Assembly (NCBI RefSeq): GCF_008014745.1
Contig: NZ_VPFD01000003.1
Span: 1 to 64,000, forward strand
Direction of reading: 5' to 3'
Source of the DNA: Massilia arenae
Lineage (GTDB): Bacteria > Pseudomonadota > Gammaproteobacteria > Burkholderiales > Burkholderiaceae_D
Length of the DNA stretch: 64,000 nucleotides
Positions 31,906-41,957 of this stretch are shown here, piece by piece. The notes beneath the pieces were generated by a model that saw nothing but the letters and a program-made list of their open reading frames with translations, was not told where the DNA came from and did not search any database. Every line of letters begins with the position of its first letter. Positions within the stretch are counted from its first letter, which is position 1. The translations under genes and the position numbers were made by a program.

Positions 31906-32252
31906 ACGGGATTCCTTGAAACGGGAGAGTTATGCGTAATCCGCTATTTTAATGGATTTACAGGCTTTCAACCGCATTGTCGGCCCCTGCCTCTCCCCAA
32001 TTTGGCAGCACAGCCGTACTATCGCGTCAACTGGCGTTACGATTGAGCAACAACTAGTGATTTTGCGGCTTTAAATTGTTAAGCTCGATGTTTTCACGTG
32101 CAACATCGTACTGTGTCCACATCCAACTGGATTATTATTAAGACATCTTTAGCGCACCCATCCAGGCGGTGCTGCCCATTTTTCGGAGTTGCCATGCCGG
32201 TAGCCGTCCCAGTCAGCCATCCAGGCGCCGCCCCATGCACAGGGCGGTGCTG
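31906..32252. other. 347-bp divergent region between ribB and the GGDEF-EAL gene
   Basis: The stretch is relatively A/T-rich and should hold promoters for both directions. CGATGTT (32086-32092) and AACATCG (32102-32108) form a perfect 7-bp inverted repeat with a 9-bp spacer, a possible operator or hairpin. No gene is supported. Confidence 0.45.
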
Positions 32253-34925
32253 ATGGCCACGATCCTGATCGTCGACGACCGTCCGAGCAACCGCAGCTAT
32301 CTCGGCGCCCTGCTCGGCTATACCGACCACCGGATCCTCGAAGCCGAGGACGGCGCCCGCGCGCTCGCCATCACGCGCGCCGAGCGGCCCGAGCTGATCA
32401 TCACCGACATCCTGATGCCGACCATGGACGGCTACGAATTCGTCCAGCAGCTGCGCGCCGATCCCGCCCTGCACGCGACCCGCGTCATCTTCTTCTCGGC
32501 CGTCTATTCGGAGCGCGAGACGATGGCCATGGCGGCGCGCTGCGGCGTGACCACGGTATTGGGCAAGCCTTCAGAGCCGCAGCGCATCCTCGACGCGGTG
32601 GCCGCCGAACTGGGCGTGATGCACGGCGCACCGGCGCCGGCGCTGCCTTCCGGCCGCGAGCACGACCGCGACCTGCCGTTCGACCTGTGCGCGCGCCTGT
32701 CCGAGCTGGAACGCATGTGCATGATGCTGGTGGGCGAGCGCCGCGTCGAGGCCCTGGCCGATGCCTTCGTGGACGCCGCGCGGCGCGTGCTCAACGCCGA
32801 CTGCGTCGCCCTGTGCCTGCTGGCCAGCACCGAACGCACGGTGCGCCACCTGGCCACCCATGGCGTCGAAGGCGGCCTGCTCGAGTCCTATGCGCTCAAC
32901 GAGCGAGACCTGCCCGGCGTGCTGCTGCGCGCCCGCGCCCCGCTGCGCCTGGACGGCGACGACGCCTTGCTGGCCACCCTGCCCCAGCACCACCCCGAGG
33001 TTGGCCACCTGCTCGGCCTGCAGGTGCACGACCTCCAGCATCCACTCGGTTGGCTGTATTGCACGCGTCGGGTCGGCGCGGCGCCGTTCTCGGACGAAGA
33101 GGAACGCTGGGCCACGGCGCTGGCGGCCCAGCTGGCGGTGGCCTACGAGAACCTGAACCTGTACGAAGTCGTGCAGCGCCACGCCGCCCAGTTGCAGCTC
33201 GAGGCGATGGCGCGCGCCGATTCCGACGCCGCCCTGCGCGACAGCGAGCACCGGCTGGAACTGGCGCGCCAGGTGTTCGACAGCACGCAGGAGGCGATCC
33301 TGATGACCGACGCCGACGCGAAGATCGTCGCCGTCAATCCCGCCTTCGAGGAAATCACGGGCTACCGCGAATCCGAGGTGCTCGGCCGCAGCCCGGCCAT
33401 GTTGCGCTCGGGACGCCACGATCCGGCTTTCTACCGCGCGATGTGGGAGTGCCTGGAGCATGAGGGGCAATGGCGCGGCGAGGTCTGGAACCGCCGCAAG
33501 AACGGCGAGATCTACCCCGAGCGCACCAGCCTGAGCGCGGTGCGCGACGACCATGGCAGGATCACCGCCTATGTATCGGTGTCGACCGACCTGTCGGCGC
33601 TCAAGGCGGCCCACCACCAGCTCGATTTTTTGTCGAACCACGACGCCCTGACCCTGCTGCCGAATCGCTCGCTGTTCAACGACCGCATGCAGCAGGCGCT
33701 GGCCGCGGCACGTAAAGATGCGACCCAGGTGGCGCTGCTGCTGTTTAACGTCGACCGCCTGTCGCGCATCAACGATAGCCTGGGCCACGCGGCCGGCGAC
33801 GCCGTGCTGCGCGAGGTGGCGCACCGCGCCGGCGCAGTAGCCGGCGCGACCGACACCGTGGCGCGCCTGTCGGGCGACGAGTTCGTGCTGCTGCTGACCA
33901 GCTTCGACGACACCGACGACGTGATCTATTGCGCCCAGCGCCTGATGGATGCCGTGTCCCAGCCGCTGCTGGTCGGCGAACACGACGTGGTGGTCACCGG
34001 GAGCATCGGCATCAGCGTCTATCCACGCGACGGCGACGTCCCGGGCGACCTGCTGAAGGCGGCCGACGCCGCGCTGACCCTGGTGAAGGAATCGGGCCGC
34101 AACGGCTTCAGGTTCTTCAAGGGCGAGATGAACGCCGAGGCGCTGCGCTGGCTGGCGCTGGAGACGCGCCTGCGGCGCGCGATCGAGCGCGACGAGCTGT
34201 CGCTGCACTACCAGCCGCAGGTCTCGCGCCTGGATGGCCAGGTGGTCGGCATGGAAGCGCTGCTGCGCTGGCGCAGCGACGAGATCGGGTCGGTCTCGCC
34301 CGCCGACTTCATCCCGCTGGCCGAGGACACAGGCCTGATCCACCCGATCGGCGAATGGGTGATCCGTCAGGCCTGCTTCCAGAACAAGGCCTGGCAAAAC
34401 GCCGGCCTGGGTCCGGTGCGGGTGGCGGTCAATGTCTCGGCCAGCCAGTTCAAGGCCGGCAGCGTGGCCCAGGTGGTACGCACCGCCCTGCAGGACAGCG
34501 GCCTCGAAGCGCGATGGCTCGAGGTCGAGCTGACCGAGAGCGTGATGCTGGGCGACAGCGCCGCGGCCGAGGCACAGATGGCCGAGCTGCGCGCGATGGG
34601 GGTCTCGCTGTCGCTGGACGACTTCGGCACCGGTTACTCGTCGCTCGGCTACCTGTCGCGCTTCCCGCTCGATAAGCTCAAGATCGACCAGACGTTCGTA
34701 CGCAATATCGCCACCGAACAGCGCAGCGCCGCCATCGCCCAGGCCACGATCGCCCTGGCCCAGGGCCTGTCGCTGGCGGTGGTGGCCGAAGGTGTGGAAA
34801 CGGTCGGCCAGCGCGATTTTCTCGGCTCCCTCGGCTGTGATGTGTTGCAGGGCTATCTGTACGGGCGGCCGGTGCCGGCCTTCGAGATGGCCCAGTTGCT
34901 GGCGAAGGGACGGGTCATCCTCTGA
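32253..34925 (+). CDS. REC-GAF-PAS-GGDEF-EAL signalling protein
   Basis: This protein of about 890 residues has a receiver domain (ILIVDDRPSNR, IITDILMPTMDG; about 1-120), a GAF-like domain (about 150-310), PAS (about 340-445), GGDEF (about 465-620) and EAL (about 635-885). The cyclase motif is SGDEF without an RxxD inhibitory site. The metal-site region is partly altered (FNVDRLSRIND), so cyclase activity is doubtful. The EAL motifs are intact ([28 protein letters not shown]). ATG 32253 is preferred because the receiver starts there and AGGGCGG precedes it; in-frame starts at 32169 and 32235 exist. It lies within the block separating the two riboflavin operons. No partner kinase is adjacent. 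Confidence 0.9.
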   Translation: MATILIVDDRPSNRSYLGALLGYTDHRILEAEDGARALAITRAERPELIITDILMPTMDGYEFVQQLRADPALHATRVIFFSAVYSERETMAMAARCGVTTVLGKPSEPQRILDAVAAELGVMHGAPAPALPSGREHDRDLPFDLCARLSELERMCMMLVGERRVEALADAFVDAARRVLNADCVALCLLASTERTVRHLATHGVEGGLLESYALNERDLPGVLLRARAPLRLDGDDALLATLPQHHPEVGHLLGLQVHDLQHPLGWLYCTRRVGAAPFSDEEERWATALAAQLAVAYENLNLYEVVQRHAAQLQLEAMARADSDAALRDSEHRLELARQVFDSTQEAILMTDADAKIVAVNPAFEEITGYRESEVLGRSPAMLRSGRHDPAFYRAMWECLEHEGQWRGEVWNRRKNGEIYPERTSLSAVRDDHGRITAYVSVSTDLSALKAAHHQLDFLSNHDALTLLPNRSLFNDRMQQALAAARKDATQVALLLFNVDRLSRINDSLGHAAGDAVLREVAHRAGAVAGATDTVARLSGDEFVLLLTSFDDTDDVIYCAQRLMDAVSQPLLVGEHDVVVTGSIGISVYPRDGDVPGDLLKAADAALTLVKESGRNGFRFFKGEMNAEALRWLALETRLRRAIERDELSLHYQPQVSRLDGQVVGMEALLRWRSDEIGSVSPADFIPLAEDTGLIHPIGEWVIRQACFQNKAWQNAGLGPVRVAVNVSASQFKAGSVAQVVRTALQDSGLEARWLEVELTESVMLGDSAAAEAQMAELRAMGVSLSLDDFGTGYSSLGYLSRFPLDKLKIDQTFVRNIATEQRSAAIAQATIALAQGLSLAVVAEGVETVGQRDFLGSLGCDVLQGYLYGRPVPAFEMAQLLAKGRVIL

Positions 34926-35009
34926 CAGGTTTAGAGCAGCCTTAAGCTCATCCGTGCAGGCCCTTGCGCCATGTAGAATGCAATAACCAAGTCTTCTGGG
35001 AACCATTGA

Positions 35010-37913
35010 ATGAGCAACAACTTCGTACGCGGCCTGCCGTTGATGGCGCTGGCCGCGATACTGGGCCTGTCCCCGCTGGCGCATGGCGCGCCGCAGGCGG
35101 CCCAGGCGCCGGCGCTGCAGATGGAATCGCCCATCCCGGTCGGCCCGCAGGTCAAGGTCGGGAAACTGGACAACGGTCTCACCTACTACATCCAGCGCAA
35201 TGCGCGCCCCGAACGCAAGCTCGAACTGCGCCTGGTGGTCAAGGCCGGTTCGATCCTCGAGGATGAAGACCAGCGTGGCCTGGCCCACTTCGTCGAGCAC
35301 ATGGCCTTCAACGGCACCACCAACTTCCGCAAGCACGAGCTGGTGTCCTATCTGCAGTCGATCGGCGTGGGCTTCGGCGCCGACCTGAACGCCTACACCT
35401 CGTTCGACGAAACCGTCTATATCCTCCCGATCCCGACCGACAAGCCGGAACACGTGAGCAAGGCCTTCCAGGTGCTGGAAGACTGGGCCCATGGCGTGCG
35501 CTTCGATGCCGACGCGATCGAGAAGGAGCGCGGCATCGTGCTGGAAGAGCTGCGCCTGGGCAAAGGCGCCTCGGACCGCATGGGCAAGGAGATCTATCCG
35601 CGCCTGTTCAACGGCTCGAAGTATGCCGAGCGGCTGCCGATCGGCCGCGAAGACGTGCTGCGTAATTTCAAGCCGGAGACCCTCAAACGCTTCTACCGCG
35701 ACTGGTACCGCCCCGACCTGATGGCGGTGGTGGTGGTCGGCGACGTCGACCCGGCGCGCGCCGAGAAGCTCGTCAAGCAGCATTTTGCGCGCCTGAAGAA
35801 CCCGGCCAATCCGCGTCCACGCGACTACGCCGCCATTCCGGCGCGCGCCGATACCGAGGCGCTGGTCGTCACCGACCCGGAAGCCAATGGCAACGCGGTC
35901 CTGATCCGCTACCCGGTGCAGCCGGTGCGTGAGCTGGGCACCATCGGCGCCTACCGCGACGAACTGGTGCAATCGCTGTTCGGGACCATGCTCAACCAGC
36001 GCCTGGCGGAACTGGCGCAACTGCCCGACGCGCCCTACCTGGGCGCGAGCAGCTCGCTCGGCAAGCTGACGCCGCGCTACCATTCGTACAATTCGTCGGC
36101 CGCCATCGGCCCGCGCGGCGCCCTGCCGGCGATCGCGGCCCTGGTCCAGGAAAACGAGCGCGCGCGCCAGCACGGCTTCGGCGAGCAGGAACTCGAGCGG
36201 GCCAAGAAGAACCTGGTGCGTACCTACGAGCAGGCCTGGAACGAGCGCGCCAAGAGCGACTCGGCGACCTACGCCGCCGAGTACATCCGCAACTTCCTGC
36301 AGGACGAAGCGATTCCCGGTATCGACACCGAGTGGCGCTACGTGCAGCAGCTGGTGCCGGGCATTTCGCTGGTCGAGATGAACGACTATGCGCAGCGCAC
36401 GATCCCTGCGGATTCGGGCAAGCTGGTGCTGTACACGGGCGTGAGCAGGGGCGACCAGCAGCCGGACGCGCCGACCGGTGAGCAGTTGCTGGCCGCCGTC
36501 AGCGAAGCCGCGCGTAAGCCCGTTGAACGGCACGACGAAAAACTGCTGGCGACGCGCCTGATGGAGCGCCCGGCGCAGCCTGGAAAAATCACCGCCGAGC
36601 AGCACGACAAGGCGCTGGGCCTGACGCGCCTGACGCTGTCGAACGGGGTCAAGGTGATCCTCAAGCCCACCGACTTCCGCAACGACCAGGTGATGCTGAG
36701 CGCGGCCCGTCCCGGCGGCCAGAGCCTGTTCCCGGACGGCGACATCCTCAATGCGCGCTTCTCGAACGCGATCGTGGCCAGCATGGGCGTGAAGGACTTT
36801 ACTCCGCTCGACATGCGCAAGATCCTGGCCGGCAAGGCGGCCGGCGTGACCGTGGGCCTGGGCAGCTATTCCGACGTGATCGCGGGCGCCTCGGGCGCCA
36901 CCGACATCGAGACCATGTTGCAGCTCTTGTGGCTGAAGTTCGCCGACGTGCGCCGCGACGAAGGCCTGTTCCACGCCTACATCGACAAGCAGGCCGAGAT
37001 CGCGCGCAACCAGAGCGGCCTGCCGGGACGCTACTTCAACGACGCGCTGGTGGCGGCCCTGTACAACAACCACCCGCGCGCGCCGCGCACGCTCGACGCC
37101 GAGGAATTCTCCAAGATCGACCTGGACCGCAGCATCGACATCTTCCGCCAGCGCTTTTCGAGCGCCAAGGACCTGACCTTCATCCTGGTCGGCAGCTTCG
37201 ACGAGCAAAAGATCCGGCCGCTGCTGGCGACCTATCTCGGCACCTTGCCCACGCCGGACATCCCGGTCGCCTTCCGCGACGTGGGCCTGCGTCCGGCCAC
37301 CGGCGTGGTCAAGCGCGAGGTGCGCAGCGGCTCCGAGCCGAAGAGCAGCATCGCGCTCAACTTCACCGGCCCGGCCGAATTCACCGAAGCCGAGCAGCTG
37401 CGCCTGTCGGCCCTGATCGAAGTGACCAATCTGCGCATCATCGAGGTGCTGCGCGAGAAGATGGCGATGATCTACGGCGGCGGCGCCAGCGGCACCCTGA
37501 GCAAGATCCCGTACGGGAACTACTCGGTCGGCATCAGCCTGCCGACCGGACCGGAACACGTGGACAAGGTGATCGCCGCGACCTTCGCCGAGATCGCGCG
37601 CCTGCAGGAACATGGCCCGGACGCGGCCGAACTGGACAAGGTCAAGACCGGCTGGATCCAGAACCACCGCCGCTCGCTGCGCGAGAACGGCTACTGGGTG
37701 GCGAACCTGCAATCGGCACTGACCGAGGGCACCGATCCGGCCTCGATCCTCTCGGTGGAGAAGCAGGTGCAGGCCCTGACGGCGGACGACATCAAGACGG
37801 CGGCGCGCCGTTACTTCGACACGAACAACTACGTGCAGGTGGTGCTCAATCCGGAAACGCAGGCGGCGGCCAAGGTGGCCAAGGCCGGCAAGTCGGGCGC
37901 TACGGGAAGCTGA
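35010..37913 (+). CDS. Periplasmic M16 zinc metallopeptidase (PqqL/FusC-like)
   Basis: The 967-residue protein has a Sec signal peptide (residues 1-26, cut after AHGA). The inverted zinc motif HFVEH is at residues 93-97, and the third ligand glutamate lies in the EKERGIVLEE region. Two M16 halves follow, the second inactive as usual. Its length fits PqqL and FusC, which cut proteins or peptides in the periplasm. PqqL/FusC genes often sit beside a TonB receptor, and here a Fur-box TonB receptor gene starts 83 bp downstream. A role in processing an imported iron-containing protein is possible but inferred. The gap to the preceding gene is 84 bp. Confidence 0.92.
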   Translation: MSNNFVRGLPLMALAAILGLSPLAHGAPQAAQAPALQMESPIPVGPQVKVGKLDNGLTYYIQRNARPERKLELRLVVKAGSILEDEDQRGLAHFVEHMAFNGTTNFRKHELVSYLQSIGVGFGADLNAYTSFDETVYILPIPTDKPEHVSKAFQVLEDWAHGVRFDADAIEKERGIVLEELRLGKGASDRMGKEIYPRLFNGSKYAERLPIGREDVLRNFKPETLKRFYRDWYRPDLMAVVVVGDVDPARAEKLVKQHFARLKNPANPRPRDYAAIPARADTEALVVTDPEANGNAVLIRYPVQPVRELGTIGAYRDELVQSLFGTMLNQRLAELAQLPDAPYLGASSSLGKLTPRYHSYNSSAAIGPRGALPAIAALVQENERARQHGFGEQELERAKKNLVRTYEQAWNERAKSDSATYAAEYIRNFLQDEAIPGIDTEWRYVQQLVPGISLVEMNDYAQRTIPADSGKLVLYTGVSRGDQQPDAPTGEQLLAAVSEAARKPVERHDEKLLATRLMERPAQPGKITAEQHDKALGLTRLTLSNGVKVILKPTDFRNDQVMLSAARPGGQSLFPDGDILNARFSNAIVASMGVKDFTPLDMRKILAGKAAGVTVGLGSYSDVIAGASGATDIETMLQLLWLKFADVRRDEGLFHAYIDKQAEIARNQSGLPGRYFNDALVAALYNNHPRAPRTLDAEEFSKIDLDRSIDIFRQRFSSAKDLTFILVGSFDEQKIRPLLATYLGTLPTPDIPVAFRDVGLRPATGVVKREVRSGSEPKSSIALNFTGPAEFTEAEQLRLSALIEVTNLRIIEVLREKMAMIYGGGASGTLSKIPYGNYSVGISLPTGPEHVDKVIAATFAEIARLQEHGPDAAELDKVKTGWIQNHRRSLRENGYWVANLQSALTEGTDPASILSVEKQVQALTADDIKTAARRYFDTNNYVQVVLNPETQAAAKVAKAGKSGATGS

Positions 37914-37957
37914 TCTGCGCGCTGCCCGTCGACAGCCAATGGTGAATTGACATCGAC

Positions 37958-38002
37958 CTCCATACTAATTGATAATAGTTCTCATTATCAGTTAGTATGG
38001 AG
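37958..38002. promoter_or_regulatory. Fur box inside a 45-bp inverted repeat
   Basis: GATAATAGTTCTCATTATC (37971-37989) matches 15 of 19 bases of the Fur consensus. It is the centre of a larger inverted repeat with 19-bp arms (37958-37976 and 37984-38002, one mismatch) and a 7-bp middle. The repeat covers the ATG at 37997, so bound Fur or an mRNA hairpin would block start of the TonB receptor. Confidence 0.85.
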
Positions 38003-40138
38003 CCGTTCGTGCAGTCATCGCAGGCCATCCCCTTCACGCGTCGTCCACTCGCGGCGCTCATTCCACTCACTTTGCTTACCCTCGCCGCCCACACCCAGGC
38101 CCAGCCGGCCGATGGCGACGGCGCCGTGGTCGTCATCGCCGCCTCGCGCTCCAACGTCGAAGTGGACAAGGCGCCGCAGACGGTGGTTGTGATCCGCAAG
38201 GAAGACATCGCGCGCCAGCTGACCATCTCCACCAACACGTCCGACGTCCTGAGCAACCTGCTGCCTTCGTACACGCCGAGCCGCGGCAAGATGAACGGCT
38301 CGGGCGAGACGCTGCGCGGACGCACCCCGCTGATCCTGGTCGACGGCGTGCCGCAATCGAATCCGGTGCGCCCCACCGGGCGCGAGGCCCACACCATCGA
38401 TTATGCGATGGTCGACCGCATCGAGATCGTGCAGGGCCCGAACGCCATCAACGGCCTCGGCGCGACCGGCGGCACCATCAACATCATCACGCGCCGCCCT
38501 GCCCCGGGCAGCTTCAACCAGCACGTCGACGTGCAGGTGACGACGCCCACCTCCGACGTGAACGGCGACCTGCTCGGCTACAAGACCACCTACCGGCTCG
38601 ACGGCCGCGGCGACAAGCTCGAATACCTGTTCTCGGTCGGCTACGAGGACCAGGGGCTGTACCTGGACGGCGCCGGCCGTTCGATCGGGGTCGACGTGAC
38701 CCAGGGCGACCTGATGGATTCGCGCAGCTACGACGTGCTGGCCAAGATCGGCTACCGGCCGGACGAACACCAGCGCCTGCAGTTCTCGGTCAACCGCTAT
38801 CGCATCAAGTCGAAGGCCAGCTACCTCGGCGTGCCGGGCGACCGCGCGCGCGGCATCCCCTCCACCTCGGTCGAGGGCACGCCGCCCGGCACGCCGGCCT
38901 GGAACGACGTCTGGACCACCAGCGCCAGCTATACCCACACCAGCCTGGCCGGCATGGAACTGTCGGCGATGGCCTATAGCCAGGAATTCGTCGGGCTGTT
39001 CGGCGCAGACAACTCGGCCACCTTCCAGGACGTGACGATCGCGCCGCGCGGCACCCTGTACGACCAGTCGCGTTCGGTCGCCTCGAAATACGGCAGCAAG
39101 GTCGGCCTGACGAAAGAGGGCCTGTTCGATGGGCGCCTGAAGCTCACCGCCGGCTTCGACACGCTGGTCGACAAGGGCAAGCAGGATATGTACGGCACCG
39201 GGCGCACCTTCGTGCCGGAGTCGAAGTACAGCAACCTGTCGCTGTTCACCCAGGGCGAATTCAAGCTGACGGGCAACCTGACGCTGCATGCCGGCGCGCG
39301 GCGCGAGAACGCCGACCTCGAAGTCGACAGCTATCGCACGCTGGCCGCCTACAGCAACACTTTCGTCGAAGGCGGCAAGATCAAGTTCAACGAAACGCTG
39401 CTCAATGCGGGACTGGTGCTGGAGCCGGTCAAGGATATCACCCTGTACGCCAATTATTCGGAGGGCTTCGGCCTGCCGGACATCGGCCGCACGCTTCGCT
39501 CGATCAACACGCCTGGCCAGAGCATCGGCAGCCTGCGCAACCTCGAACCGATCCTGACCGACGGCGTGGAGGCCGGCGCCCGCGTGCGCAAGGGCGACTG
39601 GGAATTCGACGCCAGCTATTACCGTTCCGATTCCGACTTCGGCGCGCGCGTCGTCTCGGTCGGCGGCGTGTTCATGATGGCGCGCGAAAAGACGCGCCTC
39701 GAAGGCGTCGAAGCCAAGATCGCGCACCGCTTCAATGACGCGCACCGCGCCAGCCTCTCGTATGCGCGCACCAAGGGCCGCTACGACAGCAATAACGACG
39801 GCAGCCTGGACGCGAAGCTCGACGGCCTGAACGTCTCCCCGGACCGCGTGCTGGCCAGCTGGACCGCGAACTGGGGCGACCGCCTGTCGTCGCTAGTGCA
39901 GGCCCAGCATGCGTTCTCGCAGGACTTCGACGATCCGGCCAAACGCTTCTCGGGCTACACCCTGGTCGACGCGGCCCTGACCTACAAGCTGCGCAAGGGC
40001 GACCTGCGCCTGGGCTTGGCCAACCTGCTCGACAAGGACTACATCACGTACTACTCGCAGAGCGCACTGGTCGAGCCGGCCCGCTACTTCGCCGGCCGCG
40101 GCCGCACCGTGACCGTGGGCTATGCGCTCGGCTTCTGA
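37997..40138 (+). CDS. TonB-dependent siderophore receptor
   Basis: The 713-residue outer membrane receptor has a signal peptide, a plug domain (about 45-165, with TVVVIRKEDIARQL, LRGRTPLILVDGVPQ and DRIEIVQGPNAINGLGATGGTINIITRR) and a 22-strand-type beta barrel ending YALGF with a terminal Phe. The barrel contains the NLLDKDYITYYSQ motif typical of siderophore receptors. ATG 37997 lies inside an inverted repeat and has no ribosome binding site. An in-frame GTG at 38009 preceded by GGAG is a real alternative. Control by Fur is very likely from the box upstream. DUF3649, PepSY and DUF3325 genes follow in the same operon, a common iron-uptake arrangement. Confidence 0.93.
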   Translation: MEPFVQSSQAIPFTRRPLAALIPLTLLTLAAHTQAQPADGDGAVVVIAASRSNVEVDKAPQTVVVIRKEDIARQLTISTNTSDVLSNLLPSYTPSRGKMNGSGETLRGRTPLILVDGVPQSNPVRPTGREAHTIDYAMVDRIEIVQGPNAINGLGATGGTINIITRRPAPGSFNQHVDVQVTTPTSDVNGDLLGYKTTYRLDGRGDKLEYLFSVGYEDQGLYLDGAGRSIGVDVTQGDLMDSRSYDVLAKIGYRPDEHQRLQFSVNRYRIKSKASYLGVPGDRARGIPSTSVEGTPPGTPAWNDVWTTSASYTHTSLAGMELSAMAYSQEFVGLFGADNSATFQDVTIAPRGTLYDQSRSVASKYGSKVGLTKEGLFDGRLKLTAGFDTLVDKGKQDMYGTGRTFVPESKYSNLSLFTQGEFKLTGNLTLHAGARRENADLEVDSYRTLAAYSNTFVEGGKIKFNETLLNAGLVLEPVKDITLYANYSEGFGLPDIGRTLRSINTPGQSIGSLRNLEPILTDGVEAGARVRKGDWEFDASYYRSDSDFGARVVSVGGVFMMAREKTRLEGVEAKIAHRFNDAHRASLSYARTKGRYDSNNDGSLDAKLDGLNVSPDRVLASWTANWGDRLSSLVQAQHAFSQDFDDPAKRFSGYTLVDAALTYKLRKGDLRLGLANLLDKDYITYYSQSALVEPARYFAGRGRTVTVGYALGF

Positions 40139-40394
40139 GCGCGGCCTCAGGATCGTCGGCGCCGTGGTGGGCGGCTACCTGCTCACCGTGTCGACGGTGA
40201 TCGCGGCCGGCGCCGTGCTGGCCCGCCTCGGCATGGCGCGCTCGGAAGCCGTCGCGCTGTCCTCGATGCTGGGCTTCGTGTTCTATCTCGCGCTGCTGGT
40301 CTGGGCGTTCAGCGTACGCGCCGCGGCGCGCTTGTGGATCGTGCTGGCAGCCGGGATGGTCCTGACAGCCGCCGTCAATCACGTGCTTGACTAG
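40122..40394 (+). CDS. DUF3649-like small membrane protein
   Basis: This 90-residue protein has three predicted membrane helices (about 9-31, 43-62 and 66-86). Proteins of this size and place, between a TonB siderophore receptor and a PepSY protein, belong to DUF3649. The start overlaps the receptor gene by 17 bp. The function is unknown; a role in iron release or in an inner membrane complex is inferred from context. Confidence 0.8.
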   Translation: MRSASERGLRIVGAVVGGYLLTVSTVIAAGAVLARLGMARSEAVALSSMLGFVFYLALLVWAFSVRAAARLWIVLAAGMVLTAAVNHVLD

Positions 40395-40403
40395 GACGGC
40401 GTC

Positions 40404-41957
40404 ATGGAAGACACCTTGCGCAAATCGATGGCCTGGCTCCACACCTGGGCCGGCGTCTTGCTGGGCAGCGTGCTGTTCGCCGTGTTCTGGATGGGCACCC
40501 TGAGCGTGTTCGACCGCGAGATCGACCGCTGGATGATGCCGGCCACCCGGCTCGCGCCCGCAAGCGCGCCGATCTCGCTCGACGCCGTCGCGCGCACCGT
40601 GCTGCCGGCTGTGCCCGCCGGCGCCAGCCAGTGGCGGGTCGACCTGCCGACCCAGCGCACCCCGGTGCTGCGCTTGACCTACAAGGCCGGCGATGACGAG
40701 CCGGCGCCGCGCCAGCTGGATCCGCAGCGGCTGGCGTTCCTGCCTGAGCAAGGCACGCTGGGCGGCAGCGGCTTCTTTTTCCCCTTTCACTACGGCCTGC
40801 ACCTGCAGTGGAAAGAGGTCGGCAAGTGGATCGTCGGGGTGGCGGGCATGGCCATGCTGCTGTTGCTGGTCTCGGGCGTGATCGTCCACCGCAAGATATT
40901 CGCCCAGTTCTTCACGTTCCGGCCGCGCAAATCCCTGCAGCGCAGCAGCCTGGACCTGCACAACCTGGTCGGTGTGCTGGGCCTGCCCTTCCACTTCATT
41001 ATTACGCTGTCCGGCATGGTCATCTTCATGATGATTTATTTTCCGCAGGCGTACACCGGCGCCTACGGCGAAGGCAAGGCGGCCAAGGCCGCGTTCTTCG
41101 CCGATGCCTATGGCAAGTACAGCCGGCCCAGGGCCAACGCGCCCGGCGCCCTGGCCTCGCTCGATGCGATGGCCGACGTCGCGCGGCGCGAGTGGGGCGG
41201 CACGCAGTCCGAATCCCAGCCATATTTCGTGCGGGTCTGGCATCCGGGCGACGCCAACAGCTACGTCGAACTGCGCCGCTCCTACGCGCGCGAGGTCACG
41301 ATGAACGTGGACCAGATCTTCTTCGACGCGGCCAGCGGCCAGGTGCTGCACCGCTTCCAGGCCGCGCCCGTGATGTCGGCCCAGCGTTTCATCTCCGGCA
41401 TCCACTTCATCCAGTTCGAGCACTGGACGCTGCGCTGGCTCTACTTCCTGGCCGGGCTGGCAGGCTGCGTGCTGATCGCCACCGGCTTCCTGTTCTGGAT
41501 CGAGGCTCGCCGCGCGCGCCATGCCGCGAAGGGACTGGCCGGGGTGCGCGTGGTGGAAGGTCTGACGGTCGGCAGCGTCACCGGGATCGTGATCGCGACC
41601 CTCGCCTTTTTGGCGGCGAATCGACTGCTACCGGATGGCCAGGAACGCGCCGCGCTCGAGGTCTGGACCTTTTATCTTGCCTGGCTGGCCAGTTTTGTCC
41701 ACGGCTGGTGGCGCGGCAAAGCGGCCTGGCGCGAACAAGCCTGGATCGTCTGCCTGCTGGCCGTGGCCTGCGTGCTGCTCAATGCGGTGACGACGGGCGA
41801 CCATGTCGCCTGGGCGCTCGCGGACGGGAAATGGGCGGTGGCCGGCGTCGACCTGATGTTGCTGGTGCTGGCACTGCTGGCGGCATGGAGCGCGCACCGG
41901 CTGGCCAGACCAGTCCAGGCCCGCGCGCGAATGTTGCGGGCGGAGGTGCGGTCTTGA
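40404..41957 (+). CDS. PepSY-associated transmembrane protein (siderophore-iron reductase-like)
   Basis: The 517-residue inner membrane protein has the PepSY_TM arrangement. The first helix reads WLHTWAGVLLGSVLFAVFWMGTLSVFDREIDRWM, then come a large periplasmic PepSY-like loop, helices with LHNLVGVLGLPFHFIITLSGMVIF and histidines that may hold haem, and further C-terminal helices. Family members near siderophore receptors (such as PiuB or FhuF-like systems) are thought to reduce ferric siderophores. It is 9 bp after the DUF3649 gene and overlaps the next gene by 4 bp. Confidence 0.9.
   Translation: MEDTLRKSMAWLHTWAGVLLGSVLFAVFWMGTLSVFDREIDRWMMPATRLAPASAPISLDAVARTVLPAVPAGASQWRVDLPTQRTPVLRLTYKAGDDEPAPRQLDPQRLAFLPEQGTLGGSGFFFPFHYGLHLQWKEVGKWIVGVAGMAMLLLLVSGVIVHRKIFAQFFTFRPRKSLQRSSLDLHNLVGVLGLPFHFIITLSGMVIFMMIYFPQAYTGAYGEGKAAKAAFFADAYGKYSRPRANAPGALASLDAMADVARREWGGTQSESQPYFVRVWHPGDANSYVELRRSYAREVTMNVDQIFFDAASGQVLHRFQAAPVMSAQRFISGIHFIQFEHWTLRWLYFLAGLAGCVLIATGFLFWIEARRARHAAKGLAGVRVVEGLTVGSVTGIVIATLAFLAANRLLPDGQERAALEVWTFYLAWLASFVHGWWRGKAAWREQAWIVCLLAVACVLLNAVTTGDHVAWALADGKWAVAGVDLMLLVLALLAAWSAHRLARPVQARARMLRAEVRS

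Noticed and set aside
31906-32168. FMN riboswitch upstream of ribB
   Set aside because: The conserved RFN blocks are not visible in the leader on the minus strand.
32571-37712. A 1713-codon open frame on the minus strand across the GGDEF-EAL and M16 genes
   Set aside because: It is antisense to two well-supported genes. Its product is low-complexity (rich in Arg, Gln, His, Val and Gly) with no domain, as is usual for shadows of GC-rich codon bias.
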